This document shows positions 9,817 to 18,082 of a stretch of 64,000 nt of DNA, in pieces. Position 1 is the first letter of the stretch. Every line of letters begins with the position of its first letter. The notes beneath the pieces were generated by a model. That model saw nothing but the letters and a program-made list of their open reading frames with translations. It was not told where the DNA came from and searched no databases. The stretch is from assembly GCA_963753685.1 (NCBI GenBank), contig CAVWDE010000028.1, positions 62,001-126,000 of the forward strand. Reading direction: 5' to 3'. This DNA comes from DATAOG01 sp963753685. GTDB lineage: Bacteria > Pseudomonadota > Alphaproteobacteria > Geminicoccales > Geminicoccaceae. A program made the position numbers and the translations under genes.

Positions 9817-10735
9817 GCAGCTGTCCTTTCTGGCTTTCGACGGCGCAGGTCCTCGACAACGCTGCTGATGCCGTCGACCCGCAGGCTGATCTCCAGACCC
9901 TCCAACCCGACGATCACCCGCCCGACCAGCAGCTGGATGATGCGCGCCTGCTCCACCGGAAAGAGACGGTCCCACAACGGGTCCAGGCGCTGCAGCGCCT
10001 CGACCACCTCGCGCTCATCGATCTGGTTGTCCTCGAGGTAGGCGGCGCGCCACACCCGCACGACCACCTCCGGCGCACGCAGCAGGGCACGGATCTGCCC
10101 GATCACGGCGGCCTCGACGTCGCCCGCGGGCACGCTGCGGATCGGGCAGGCGTCGCGGCCGAGCTTCAGGGCCGTGGCCGTGCGGTAGAAGCGATATAGC
10201 CGGCCCCCCCCCGCTTGCGGGTGTGGCTCGGCGCCATGGCTTTGCCGTCGGGGCCGAAGATGAGCCCTTTGAGCAGTGCCGGGGTCGCGGCGCGCGTCCG
10301 GCTGGCCCGGCGGTGGGCGTTTTCTGCCAGGATTGTGTGCACGTTGTCCCAGGTGTCGCGGTCGACGATGGCCTCGTGCTGGCCCGGGTAGGCTGTGCCC
10401 TTGTGCTCGACCTCGCCGATATAGGTCCGATTGTGGAGCAGTTTGTACAACACGCCCTTGTCGAACGGCTTGCCTCGCTTGGTCCGATGCCCGGCGGTGT
10501 TCAGCTCCTGAACCAGCTTGGTCGCCGAGCCGACCTGCAGGAAGCGCTGGAAGATGTGTCGGACGAGGCTCGCCTCGGCGTCGTTAGTCACGAGCTTGCG
10601 GTCCTGCACGTCGAAGCCCAAAGGCGCGTGGCCGCCCATCCACAATCCGCGCTGACGTGATTGTAAAAACTTGTCTCTAATTCGCTCGCCAGCCAGTTCT
10701 CTTTCGAATTGAGCAAAAGATAGTAAGATATTGCT
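9813..10735 (-). pseudogene. Large serine recombinase, 5'-truncated and frameshifted
   Basis: What remains starts at the end of the catalytic domain (LLSFAQFERELAGERIRDKF, the long helix E region). It continues with the recombinase domain (GGHAPLGFDVQDRKLV, RTYIGEVEHKGTAYPGQHEA) and the zinc-ribbon/C-terminal part (ALLKGLIFGPDGKAMAPSHT, then VEQARIIQLLVGRV). The catalytic serine and most of the resolvase domain are missing: the sequence switches at about nt 10735 to a DNA methyltransferase reading the other way. A frameshift lies at a run of C near nt 10203-10211. The zinc-ribbon cysteine region is partly scrambled there (DACPIRSVPAGDVEAA). It cannot recombine DNA on its own. Confidence 0.8.
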
Positions 10736-11310
10736 TCGAGGCGTTCCTCTACGACGCCTGCGTGAACGTGCTCAGCGTCACCAAGGGCGCGGTCTACGTC
10801 TCCATGAGCTCCTCGGAGCTGGACACGCTGCAGCGCGCCTTTCGGGCCGCCGGGGGCAAGTGGTCGACGTTCGTGATCTGGGCCAAGAGTACCTTCACGC
10901 TCGGGCGCGCGGATTACCAGCGGCAGTACGAGCCGATCCTCTACGGCTGGAAGGACGGCGCTGACCACTACTGGTGCGGTGCGCGCGACCAAGGGGACGT
11001 CTGGTTCTTCGACAAGCCGGTGAAGAACGACCTGCACCCGACGATGAAGCCGGTGGCGCTCGTCGAGCGGGCGATTCGGAATTCGAGCAAGACCCGGGAC
11101 ATCGTGCTCGACCCGTTCGGCGGCTCGGGCTCGACCCTGATCGCCTGCGAGAAGGCCGGCCGCCAGGCGCGCCTGATCGAGCTCGATCCGAAGTACGTCG
11201 ACGTGATCATCCTGCGCTGGCAGGGGTTCAGCGGCGGCGCCGCGGTTCTGGAGGGCGACGGTCGGCCCTATGAAGAGATCGCCGCCGGGCGCGAGGCCGC
11301 GGCGGCGTAG
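10736..11310 (+). pseudogene. Phage-type DNA methyltransferase, C-terminal part only
   Basis: About 190 residues of a site-specific adenine/cytosine-N DNA methyltransferase of the ParB-linked phage type. It shows the SAM-binding motif DPFGGSGSTLIACEKAGR, preceded by KPVKNDLHPTMKPVALVERA, the standard approach to motif I when the catalytic motif comes first. The catalytic DPPY block lies in the missing N-terminus, cut off where the serine recombinase begins on the opposite strand. Inactive as it stands. It marks the left side of the phage-derived stretch. Confidence 0.8.
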
Positions 11311-11329
11311 TGCTTGCCCGGTGTCGGGA

Positions 11330-11929
11330 TCAGCTGACGATCCGGTAGACCGTGCTGCTGCCCTTGGCGCCGGTCTTGTTGGGGCCGACCTCGCGGATGC
11401 GGATCGCTTCGACGGTGAGGCCGAGCTTTTTCTTGAGCGCGCCGGAGATGGCGCCGCGGATGGTGTGGTGCTGCCAGCCGGTGGCGGCGGCGATCTGCTC
11501 GACGGTGGCGCCCTCGGGGCGCTTGAGCATCTCAATCATGAGCGCCTGCTTGGTGCCGGCGCGCGGCGTGGGCTTCCCGGTCGGCGCAGCGCCGGTCGCT
11601 GCCTCGGGCTTGCTGGCGGTGGGCGCGGCCTTGGTGGCCTTCGCCTTGCCCTTGCGCTTGGCCGGCGCGGGCGCGCCGTCGGCCTCGGTGGTCGGAGCCG
11701 GGGCCTCGACCGCCTGGGCGTCGCTGTCGGCCGGCGTCGGGGCTGTGGCCGCCTCCGGGGCGCCGGTGGGCCCGTCGTCGTCCGCCTCGAGACCGAGGGC
11801 GGCCATGCCCTCGCTGGTGATGACCACCCGCTCGGGCCCGCCGTCGGCGCCGATGACGCGGATCATGCCGCGGTTGCGGAGGCTGGCCGATGCCGTCCAG
11901 GCTGGAGGTCCTCGTGGGTCAGAAAGCAC
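11330..11929 (-). CDS. DUF3489-domain protein, probably 5'-truncated
   Basis: The C-terminal about 75 residues match the DUF3489 winged-helix-like domain (RAGTKQALMIEMLKRPEGAT, then GWQHHTIRGAISGALKKKLG, ending TVYRIVS), typical of phage and integrated elements in alphaproteobacteria. The middle is an Ala/Pro/Thr linker. The region SLRNRGMIRVIGADGGPERV is the tail of the usual N-terminal winged domain, whose beginning is absent upstream of about nt 11895. The gene is therefore likely truncated or frameshifted at its 5' end, although the frame stays open from 11929. Confidence 0.65.
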   Translation of the reverse strand: MLSDPRGPPAWTASASLRNRGMIRVIGADGGPERVVITSEGMAALGLEADDDGPTGAPEAATAPTPADSDAQAVEAPAPTTEADGAPAPAKRKGKAKATKAAPTASKPEAATGAAPTGKPTPRAGTKQALMIEMLKRPEGATVEQIAAATGWQHHTIRGAISGALKKKLGLTVEAIRIREVGPNKTGAKGSSTVYRIVS

Positions 11930-12012
11930 AAGAGCCGAGCGCAGCGCGCGCCCGGCTCCCGGTGCAACCCTCGGCGGGCTTGTCGGTGAACTTCGTTAGC
12001 GAAGGATGAAGG

Positions 12013-12567
12013 ATGATCGATCTTGGGCAGCGTTCTGAGCCCTACGAGATCGCGCTCCCCTATGGACTGTCGGTGACGGTGAAGCCGCTGACGACCGCCG
12101 GCATGGCCGCGGCCCAGTCCGCAGCCAGGCGGGGGGTTGAGGCAATCGAGCGGCAGGCCCGGGAGCGCACCGAGGCTGGTCTGGAGCTGGACGGACTCCC
12201 CGACCTATCGGCCGAGGGCGAGCGCGATGGCTTCTATCAGGCTCAGCTGATCCGCGAGCTGGCAGCGCGGCACATCACGGACTGGAAGGGCGTTGAGCTG
12301 GAGGGCGGGCCGGCGCCGCCGACGCCCGAGAACATCGCCGCGGTGATGGAGCTCTACCCCATCGGCGAGCGGTTTTTCCAGGAGTTCACGCTCCGGCAGG
12401 TGCTGCTGAACGCGGCAAAAAACGGATCAGGGCCCTCTGCCACTGGCACTTCCAGCCGGGTGGAGGGCCCGAGTACTGCCGGACCTGCAAGGAGGAAGGA
12501 CTCCCCTGCGCCGGGGGCGAGCCTGGCGCCGACGGACGGCTCTGCCCCTACCGCGAGCACGGCTTGA
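12013..12567 (+). CDS. Phage tail assembly chaperone-like protein, zero-frame product
   Basis: A 184-residue zero-frame product. Residues 1-135 look like a phage tail-assembly protein (IALPYGLSVTVKPLTTAGMA at the start, IGERFFQEFTLRQVLLNAAK before the slip site). The last 47 residues, after the A AAA AAC site at 12417-12423, are low-complexity Ser/Thr/Pro/Ala. In the -1 frame the same bases instead encode a conserved-looking, cysteine-rich protein. In tailed phages the gene between tail-tube and tape-measure genes usually makes a short G product and a frameshifted G-T product, both acting as chaperones on the tape measure. That role is inferred; the tape-measure gene is not present here. Confidence 0.65.
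   Translation: MIDLGQRSEPYEIALPYGLSVTVKPLTTAGMAAAQSAARRGVEAIERQARERTEAGLELDGLPDLSAEGERDGFYQAQLIRELAARHITDWKGVELEGGPAPPTPENIAAVMELYPIGERFFQEFTLRQVLLNAAKNGSGPSATGTSSRVEGPSTAGPARRKDSPAPGASLAPTDGSAPTASTA
12417..12470 (+). promoter_or_regulatory. Candidate -1 programmed ribosomal frameshift signal
   Basis: The slippery heptamer A AAA AAC (12417-12423) is in the correct phase: AAA and AAC are zero-frame codons 136 and 137 of the gene starting at 12013. A six-base spacer (GGATCA) follows. Then 12430-12441 pairs with 12459-12470: GGGCCCTC with GAGGGCCC plus two G-T and two G-C pairs, giving a 12-bp stem with a 17-nt loop that itself holds CTGG/CCAG. Heptamer, spacer and stem match the textbook layout of -1 frameshifting in tail-assembly genes. 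Confidence 0.75.
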
Positions 12568-12791
12568 TCAGCCGCCAGGAGCACGAGGTCTGGGAAGTCC
12601 TGCTCGCCTGCCAGGGCCAGCTGCGGCTCGCGCCGAGCGGCCACGTGATTGGCATCAACATGCAGGCTGCGCTCCAGCTCGTTTCGGCCCGCGGCTATGA
12701 TCCAGCCGTGCTCTCGGAACTCGTACCCGCAGCCGAGGCGGGTCTGGTCGAGGCATTGTCTATCGATCAAGGTCGAGGTGATTGTCCCTGA
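12423..12791 (+). CDS. -1 frame extension of the tail assembly gene
   Basis: Open in the -1 frame from the slip site to the TGA at 12789-12791, giving 122 residues and a fusion of about 259. It reads RALCHWHFQPGGGPEYCRTC, then four more cysteines or short spacers (LPCAGG, RLCPYREHG), then a helical part (EVWEVLLACQGQLRLAPSGH, INMQAALQLVSARGYDP). This has the amino-acid texture of a real phage protein, whereas the zero frame over the same bases does not. The only in-frame initiator candidate is late (TTG at 12564), which favours entry by frameshifting over independent initiation. Confidence 0.6.
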   Translation, partial: RIRALCHWHFQPGGGPEYCRTCKEEGLPCAGGEPGADGRLCPYREHGLISRQEHEVWEVLLACQGQLRLAPSGHVIGINMQAALQLVSARGYDPAVLSELVPAAEAGLVEALSIDQGRGDCP

Positions 12792-12944
12792 TTGGCGCCA
12801 GCACTTTCGCACGACCGACTGATCGCGGCCATCTTGATGTGCAGACGTCACGACTCTGACCCTTGCCGACGCTACATCAAATGAGAAGACCGTGCCACGT
12901 GGGCGCGACCTATACAGACTGTCACAAGTGTATCGATGCAGGAA
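12792..12944. other. Intergenic between phage tail gene and response regulator
   Basis: About 150 bp, with lower GC than its neighbours in places. No gene or clear terminator was recognised. It marks the switch from phage to two-component sequence. Confidence 0.3.
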
Positions 12945-13237
12945 TTAAGCCTCACCATCCCCTTTCAGCACGATAGCAAGTACTTTGCGGATTGCGCGGC
13001 TATTAAACGGCTTGTGAACCCGCGGGGCCGATTGGAGCAATGGTTCGTCTAGCTCCAGACGACCGTAGCCCGTCACCAGAGCGAAAGGAACGCTCCGGTC
13101 CCGGCACGCTTGCGCGACGGGCGTCACCCGGTCTTTTCCCAGGTTGGCATCCAACAGCGCGGCGTCCGGCGTAGTTTCGGACAGGAGCTGGAGTGCGCCC
13201 TCCACCGACCCGGCAGGACCGACAACAGTGCCGCCTA

Positions 13238-14362
13238 GTGCACTGATGCAAACAGAGGATTCACAAGGGCCGGCAGATGTGCGATGGTGGGGCCATGGCA
13301 CAAGTTGTCTGCCCTTGGGTTTCGGTTGAGGATCGTGCTCGTTTGGAGGCGATCGTGGCCGATCGCAACCGCGCCCAGAAGCACGTGGCGCGGGCCCGGA
13401 TCATCTTGGGTTCGGCCGACCGGCTGACGGTCGCCGAGATCGCCCGGCGCGCCGCGGCCGGCCGACCGGCGGTCTGGCGCTGGCAGCGGCGCTTCGCCGA
13501 AGCCGGCGTCGACGGCCTGCTCCGAGATGCGACCCGCAAGCCGGGCAAGCCTCGCCTGGACGACGCTACGGTGCAGCGGGTGGTCGCCTTGACCTGCGCC
13601 GAGGCGCCTGGCGAGGCGACCCACTGGACCGGCCGCGCGATGGCCAAGACCGCCGGGATCTCCCTGCGCTCGGTGCAGCGGATCTGGGGGGCCCACCGGC
13701 TGCAGCCCCACCGCATCCGGACCTTCAAGCGCTCCAACGATCCCGAGTTTGCCGCCAAGCTCGAGGATATCGTCGGCCTGTACGTCGAGCCGCCGGCGCA
13801 CAGCCTGGTGCTCTCGATCGATGAGAAAAGCCAGATCCAGGCCCTGGATCGGACCCAGCCCGGTTTGCCGATCAAGCCGGGCAAGGCCGGCACTATGACC
13901 CACGACTACATCCGTAACGGCATCACCACCCTGTTTGCCGCTCTCAATGTTCTCGACGGCACGGTGCTCGGCCGTTGCATGCAGCGTCACCGGCACCAGG
14001 AGTTCCTGCGCTTCCTCAACGCCATCGAGGGCTCCGTGCCGGCCGGCAAGGTGATCCACGTGATCCTCGACAACTATGGCAGCCACAAGCACCCTAAGGT
14101 CATGGCCTGGCTGGCGCGGCATCCGCGCTGGACCTTCCATTTCACGCCGACCTCGGGCTCCTGGCTGAACGCGGTCGAGACCTTCTTCTCGGCGCTGACC
14201 CGGCGCCGTCGTAAGCGCGGCACCTTCCACTCGGTGGTCGACCTCCAGGCGGCGATCCATCGCTACATCGCCGAGCACAACGCTGAGCCCACGCCGTTCA
14301 CCTGGACAAAGACCGCCAACCAGATCCTCGCCAAGATAACTCCTCTGAATGCGCCTGTGCAC
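13238..14362 (+). mobile_element. IS630-family insertion sequence, complete
   Basis: Bounded by TA duplications at 13236-13237 and 14363-14364. The imperfect terminal inverted repeats start GTGCACTGATGCAAACAGAG on the left and GTGCACAGGCGCATTCAGAG on the right (read inward). The length is 1125 bp. It is inserted in a response regulator, and the target frame is restored on removal. Confidence 0.9.
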
Positions 14363-14365
14363 TAG
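13277..14365 (+). CDS. IS630 transposase
   Basis: A 362-residue Tc1/mariner-type DDE transposase. N-terminal helix-turn-helix units (TVAEIARRAAAGRPAVWRWQ and GISLRSVQRIWGAHRLQPHR) precede the catalytic core. The core motifs are LVLSIDEKSQIQALDRTQPG, the second aspartate in VIHVILDNYGSHKHP, and the final acidic residue in SGSWLNAVETFFSAL. The stop codon reaches into the TA target duplication. ATG 13277 or 13295 are both possible. It appears intact and could be active. Confidence 0.9.
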   Translation: MCDGGAMAQVVCPWVSVEDRARLEAIVADRNRAQKHVARARIILGSADRLTVAEIARRAAAGRPAVWRWQRRFAEAGVDGLLRDATRKPGKPRLDDATVQRVVALTCAEAPGEATHWTGRAMAKTAGISLRSVQRIWGAHRLQPHRIRTFKRSNDPEFAAKLEDIVGLYVEPPAHSLVLSIDEKSQIQALDRTQPGLPIKPGKAGTMTHDYIRNGITTLFAALNVLDGTVLGRCMQRHRHQEFLRFLNAIEGSVPAGKVIHVILDNYGSHKHPKVMAWLARHPRWTFHFTPTSGSWLNAVETFFSALTRRRRKRGTFHSVVDLQAAIHRYIAEHNAEPTPFTWTKTANQILAKITPLNAPVH

Positions 14366-14529
14366 CTGTTCAACGATGTGTTGAAGCTCGAGCGCGATCA
14401 ATAACTCGTCTTCGACTATCAACAGTCGCCGCCCGGCGAAAGGCTTATCCACGTCAGGATCCATCGACCGCGCATTCTGCCGGGTGCTGAAGTAGCAACG
14501 CCAGGGGACCCGCGGGGTTCCGGGCGGGT

Positions 14530-14985
14530 TTAGGCAATCGGAAAAGCCAATTCGCACTCCAGGCCGTCCGGCACAAAGCGCACCTTCGCTGTACCGTGCA
14601 GCTCGAATGGGCAGAGGGTTTCAATCAATTGAAGACCGAACCCTTTCTGGTTCGGTGGGTCCGTGGCAGGTCCGCCGGCTTCCTTCCACAACAGGCGGAC
14701 CTGATTGCCATCTTCCACAGCCCAGGTCACATCCACGCGGCCCTTCTCCGTGCCTAGGGCGCCGTACTTGGTGGCATTGGTGCAGAGTTCGTGAAAGGTC
14801 AGATTCAGCGCCATGGTCTGAGCGGGTTTTACCACGACAGAGGACCCTTTGAGGTTGAGCCGCTGATGATCGACACCGGCATTCTCCGCCACGTCCTCAA
14901 GAAGGCCGCGCAAGTCGGCAACCTGCAATTCGTCGGCCAGCCATTGCCCATGTGAACGCGCCAGCGCGCTCTGGCCGACCAACAA
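14530..14985 (-). pseudogene. HWE/HisKA_2-type sensor histidine kinase, C-terminal ATPase part
   Basis: About 150 residues: the end of the dimerisation region (ELQVADLRGLLEDVAENAG), then an ATPase domain with the family-typical N box LTFHELCTNATKYGALG and the glycine-rich QKGFGLQLIETLCPFEL. The sensor part and phospho-accepting histidine are missing, because at about nt 14970-14985 the sequence becomes phage tail DNA on the opposite strand. With the response regulator that follows, this is the remnant of an alphaproteobacterial-type stress or light sensing pair. Confidence 0.8.
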
Positions 14986-15120
14986 GAAGGTCTACGTCGT
15001 CTGGAACAGCACGGCCGGGGACGTCACCTTCAAGCCGGTCGCGGGCACCGGGATTCCGGTGGGCGCCGGGGCCGTCCTGATCCTCTACTGCGACGGCACC
15101 AACGTCATCCAGCTCGCGGG

Positions 15121-16407
15121 GGTGACGTATAGGAGTTTGTGTCAGAGGCGGGAGGGGGTACTCCCCGGCGGAGTTGATGAGACCCGCAAGATGGAGCACC
15201 GCCGATGCCGCAGACTGCGACGATCAAGAGCTTACCAGCAGCGTTCCGTTCCGCATGATGAAGGCCATGCAGGCGGAAGACGTCGAATGGGGCGAGGACT
15301 ACCGGCTGGCCGCCCGCCAGGCGCTGGCCGAGCTGCTCGAGGGCCGCATGGCCGCGACCATCGACCGGCACCTCGAGCGCATCGCCGAACGTGGTCTGGC
15401 CGACCGGCGCAACGGCTGCTACCGGCGCTGGCTGCTGACCGAGCCCGGCGCGATCGAGCTGGCGGTGCCGCGCACGCGGACGTTCAGCGCGCTCAGGGTG
15501 GTCCGCGCCTACGCCCGCCGGGTGCGCGACGTCGACCGGATGATCCTGGCCTGCTTCGCCCTCGGCCTGTCGACGCGCAAGGTGGCGAGAGCGCTGTTGC
15601 CCGTCCTCGGGCAGCCGGTCAGCCCGGGCACCGTCAGCCAGGTCGCCAGGCAGCTGGACGCGGCGGTCGTCGCCTTTCACCAGCGGCCGCTGCAGGACCA
15701 GTATCGGGTGCTGGTCCTGGATGGTGTCGTGCTCAAGCGCAAGACCGGCGCCGGCGCCCTGGCCAGGCCGGTGCTGGTGGCGCTCGGCCTGCGTCCCGAC
15801 GGCAAGAAGGAGGTCATCGACTTTCGCCTCGCGACCGCCGAGAGCGCCGCCCAGTGGCAGCTGTTCCTCGGCGATCTGATCCGCCGCGGGCTGACCGGCG
15901 AGCACCTCGAGAGGCTCTGCGTCGACGGCGGCGCGGGCCTGCTCGCCGCCCTGCCGACGGCGTTTCCTGGCCTCCCCGTGCAGAGATGTTGGGCGCACAA
16001 GATCCGCAACGTGCTGAACAAGGTGCGCAAGCCCGACCAACCGGCCATCCAGGCGGACCTGCATCGGATCATGAAGGCCTCGACCTTGCCGGCCGCCTGG
16101 TCCGCCGCCCGCCGCTTCGCCGACCGCTGGCAGGACCTCTGCCCCAAGGCGGTCGCCTGCCTGCGCGCCGACCTCGACGATCTGCTCACCTGCTGGCGCT
16201 ACCCGACCCGCGCCGAGCGCAAGGCGGTGCGCACCACCAACGCGATCGAGCGCCGCTTCCGCGAGGTCCGCCGCCGCACCCGCCCAATGGGCACCTTCCA
16301 GGACAAGACCTCCATGGACCGCATCCTGTTCGCCGTCTTCACCCACGAAAACCTCAACCAGGGAATCGCTACCCCCTTCCCACTGACACACAACTCTTGA
16401 CGTTACC
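15121..16407 (+). mobile_element. IS256-family insertion sequence, copy 1
   Basis: A 1287-bp element. Its ends, read inward, are GGTGACGTATAGGAGTTTGT and GGTAACGTCAAGAGTTGTGT, both followed by GTCAG. Eight-base flanks CTCGCGGG (15113-15120) and ATCGCGGG (16408-16415) match at seven positions and are taken as the target duplication, because excision restores the tail gene. The second copy lies at 18397-19678 in the opposite orientation. Confidence 0.9.
15255..16400 (+). CDS. IS256 (Mutator-type) transposase, copy 1
   Basis: A mutator-type DDE transposase. The N-terminus is MMKAMQAEDVEWGEDYRLAA; the catalytic part includes LVLDGVVLKRKTGAG (first D), RLCVDGGAGLLAALPTAFPG then QRCWAHKIRNVLNKV (second D region with its Cys-His pair), and TTNAIERRFREVRRRTRPMG (final E). 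Compared with copy 2, a 5-bp repeat (GTTCC) near nt 15246 throws the usual start MPQTATIKSLPAAFR out of frame. Translation must therefore begin at ATG 15255/15258 or at an upstream codon in this frame. Activity is uncertain for that reason. Confidence 0.85.
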   Translation: MMKAMQAEDVEWGEDYRLAARQALAELLEGRMAATIDRHLERIAERGLADRRNGCYRRWLLTEPGAIELAVPRTRTFSALRVVRAYARRVRDVDRMILACFALGLSTRKVARALLPVLGQPVSPGTVSQVARQLDAAVVAFHQRPLQDQYRVLVLDGVVLKRKTGAGALARPVLVALGLRPDGKKEVIDFRLATAESAAQWQLFLGDLIRRGLTGEHLERLCVDGGAGLLAALPTAFPGLPVQRCWAHKIRNVLNKVRKPDQPAIQADLHRIMKASTLPAAWSAARRFADRWQDLCPKAVACLRADLDDLLTCWRYPTRAERKAVRTTNAIERRFREVRRRTRPMGTFQDKTSMDRILFAVFTHENLNQGIATPFPLTHNS

Positions 16408-16862
16408 ATCGCGGGTCTGGTCGCCACGATCGACGACATCGGCGATGTCGTGATTTCCGCCGCCGCGTCCGGGCAGATGCTGCGGTTCAACGGCTCGAGC
16501 TGGGTCAACGAGGACAGCCCCTACGACGTGGGCATGTTCATCCCGGGCAGCCACGGCAACGGCGCCCTGATGGCCCAGGTGGTGCTGACCCGCGCGGTCA
16601 GCTTCGCCGACGACTTTGCCGGCGCGCGCGCCTATGCCGGGGTGAGTGCGACCGCCGAGATCGTGCTCGACGTCCACAGGAACGGCTCTCCGATCGGCAC
16701 GATCACCTTCGGGACCGGCGCGTCCGCGGGCACCTTTGCCACAGGCGGTAGCGGTGCCGAGACCTTCGCGGCGGGCGACCGGTTGGCGATCATCAACGAG
16801 GACCCGGCGGATGCCACGCTCGCGGATCTCTCGATCACCTTTCTCGGCAAGAGGACCTGACC

Positions 16863-17225
16863 ATGGCCTGGGGTTCAGACACGGCGGCCGCCCAGCTTAC
16901 CGGCATCACGACCGAGCAGTTCTTCGACCAGGTCCCGACGCTCAACCCGCGCGAGACCGCGCACCTGCAGGTGTCGGTCGATTTTCCAGGTTCCCCGACC
17001 GACCACGCGATCGTGGCGGTCTACACCACGCTCGACGATGCCTCCGAGGTCTGGGACCTGATCCCGATGATGGAGTTCCTGATCGAGAACGCCACCGACC
17101 CGAACCGCATCAGCTTCCTGGTGACGGGGGTCTACAGGTTCCGGGTCGGCGTGCGCCGATCCGGGTCCACGGACACGATCACCAGCGCCGACCTGAGCCT
17201 GCGCAAGGACGGCGTCAACGCGTAA
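16863..17225 (+). CDS. Phage structural protein of unknown function
   Basis: A 120-residue protein three bases after the tail-fibre stop. It starts MAWGSDTAAAQLTGITTEQF and is rich in beta-strand patterns (HLQVSVDFPG, AIVAVYTTLDD, YRFRVGVRRSGSTDT). No named family was recognised. Its TAA overlaps the next ATG (TAATG), so it is translationally coupled to the LamG-like gene, which supports a tail or appendage role. Confidence 0.65.
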   Translation: MAWGSDTAAAQLTGITTEQFFDQVPTLNPRETAHLQVSVDFPGSPTDHAIVAVYTTLDDASEVWDLIPMMEFLIENATDPNRISFLVTGVYRFRVGVRRSGSTDTITSADLSLRKDGVNA

Positions 17226-18082
17226 TGGCGATCTCGCCCCTTTGGCCCAAGCCGCCGCGGTGGCCGATCCACGCCGGCGCCGTCGATCCAAATCAGCGCT
17301 GGGTCTGGCACACGCGGCCGCGCTTCATCCTGCCTTTGTGGGAGCACGCCGGCGCGGGCGCTGCGCAGCGGTATGTCCGTCTCGCGCAGGCGCGCAGGGC
17401 GGCGAGGACGTGGCAGCTGAACACCGGCGCCGCGGCCATGCGAACCCGCCACGGCCCGGGTGTCAGCATTCCCACGGACAACGGGGCCGAGATCGAAGCC
17501 CTCGCCGGCAGCAACCCAAGCTTCGCCGCCTGGGAGCAGAAGGAGCCCTACACGATCGCTCTGCTGATCAAAGGCCGATCGGGCGGCACAGGAACCAAGC
17601 ACCTGTACCGGTCGGGCACTTCCAGCACCGCCGATCACATTCTGTTCCTTACATCCGGCACCACGCCGAACCTGCGTCACCAGGCCAGTGGCGGCGGCAC
17701 GGTCACCATCACGTCGTCCGTCGCGATCGTGAACGATACCACCCGGTCGACGATCGTCGGGACATGGCGACCGGGACGCCTCGAGCTGTACGTGGACGGC
17801 TTCTCACGTACCTCAAGCACCGCGGCGGCGACCAACAGCAGCGCCTTGTTCGGCATCTACCGCTGGGGCTGGGGCTTCTCGACGTCGCAGGACTTCAACG
17901 GCGACATCGCGCTCATCGCGTGCTTCGCCTCATCCTGGACCCCCGCCATGGTGCGGCGCTGGCACGCCGATCCGTTCGGCTTCCTGCGCCCGTGGGGCGA
18001 GGTGCCGGCGCTCTTTGGCAGCGCGCCACCCACGACGCCCCCCTCGACCAGCACCGGCGTGGTCACCTTCCTGATGGGGTAG
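17225..18082 (+). CDS. Phage LamG/concanavalin-A-like tail protein
   Basis: A 285-residue protein with the layout of phage LamG-like domains. A strand-rich middle (PYTIALLIKGRSGGTGTKHL, RLELYVDGFSRTSS) is followed by the characteristic end DIALIACFASSWTPAMVRRW and HADPFGFLRPWGEVPALF, then a proline/threonine tail finishing GVVTFLMG. Such proteins sit on phage tails and are thought to bind surface carbohydrates. ATG 17225 is fixed by overlap with the upstream stop; the frame is open further upstream but without conserved sequence. A fragment of a relative, ending just after the same W..NP.G. motif, is at 63785-63996. Confidence 0.75.
   Translation: MAISPLWPKPPRWPIHAGAVDPNQRWVWHTRPRFILPLWEHAGAGAAQRYVRLAQARRAARTWQLNTGAAAMRTRHGPGVSIPTDNGAEIEALAGSNPSFAAWEQKEPYTIALLIKGRSGGTGTKHLYRSGTSSTADHILFLTSGTTPNLRHQASGGGTVTITSSVAIVNDTTRSTIVGTWRPGRLELYVDGFSRTSSTAAATNSSALFGIYRWGWGFSTSQDFNGDIALIACFASSWTPAMVRRWHADPFGFLRPWGEVPALFGSAPPTTPPSTSTGVVTFLMG

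Larger units (their letters stand above)
12945..14464 (-). pseudogene. Single-domain response regulator split by IS630
   Basis: A CheY-like receiver of about 120 residues. The N-terminal part (GRRLLIVEDELLIALELQHI) lies at 14365-14464, and the rest (GGTVVGPAGSVEGALQLLSE, phospho-acceptor in LLDANLG, FALVTGYG, VHKPF) at 12945-13235. Removing 13238-14362 and one TA restores the frame exactly as IVEQ-L-GGTVV, so the insertion hit a leucine codon. All receiver residues (acidic pair, D, T, K) are present outside the insertion. The ATG at 14464 follows the kinase stop by about 65 bp. It was probably the partner of the HWE kinase upstream. Confidence 0.85.
14976..16860 (+). pseudogene. Phage tail-fibre-like gene interrupted by IS256
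   Basis: The left exon-like part (14976-15120) reads NKKVYVVWNSTAGDVTFKPV and LILYCDGTNVIQLAG. The right part (from 16408) continues LVATIDDIGDVVISAAASGQ, MLRFNGSSWVNED and ends ADLSITFLGKRT. Removing 15121-16407 and one 8-bp duplication joins them in frame as NVIQLAG-LVATIDD. The 'LRFNGSSWVNED' and 'YCDGTNVIQLAG' words are typical of phage tail-fibre and appendage proteins. The 5' end is missing at the border with the histidine-kinase fragment. Confidence 0.8.

Noticed and set aside
16646..17224. Longer version of the LamG-like gene starting at 16646
   Set aside because: The added sequence overlaps two phage genes in another frame and is Arg/Pro-rich; the TAATG-coupled start at 17225 is better.
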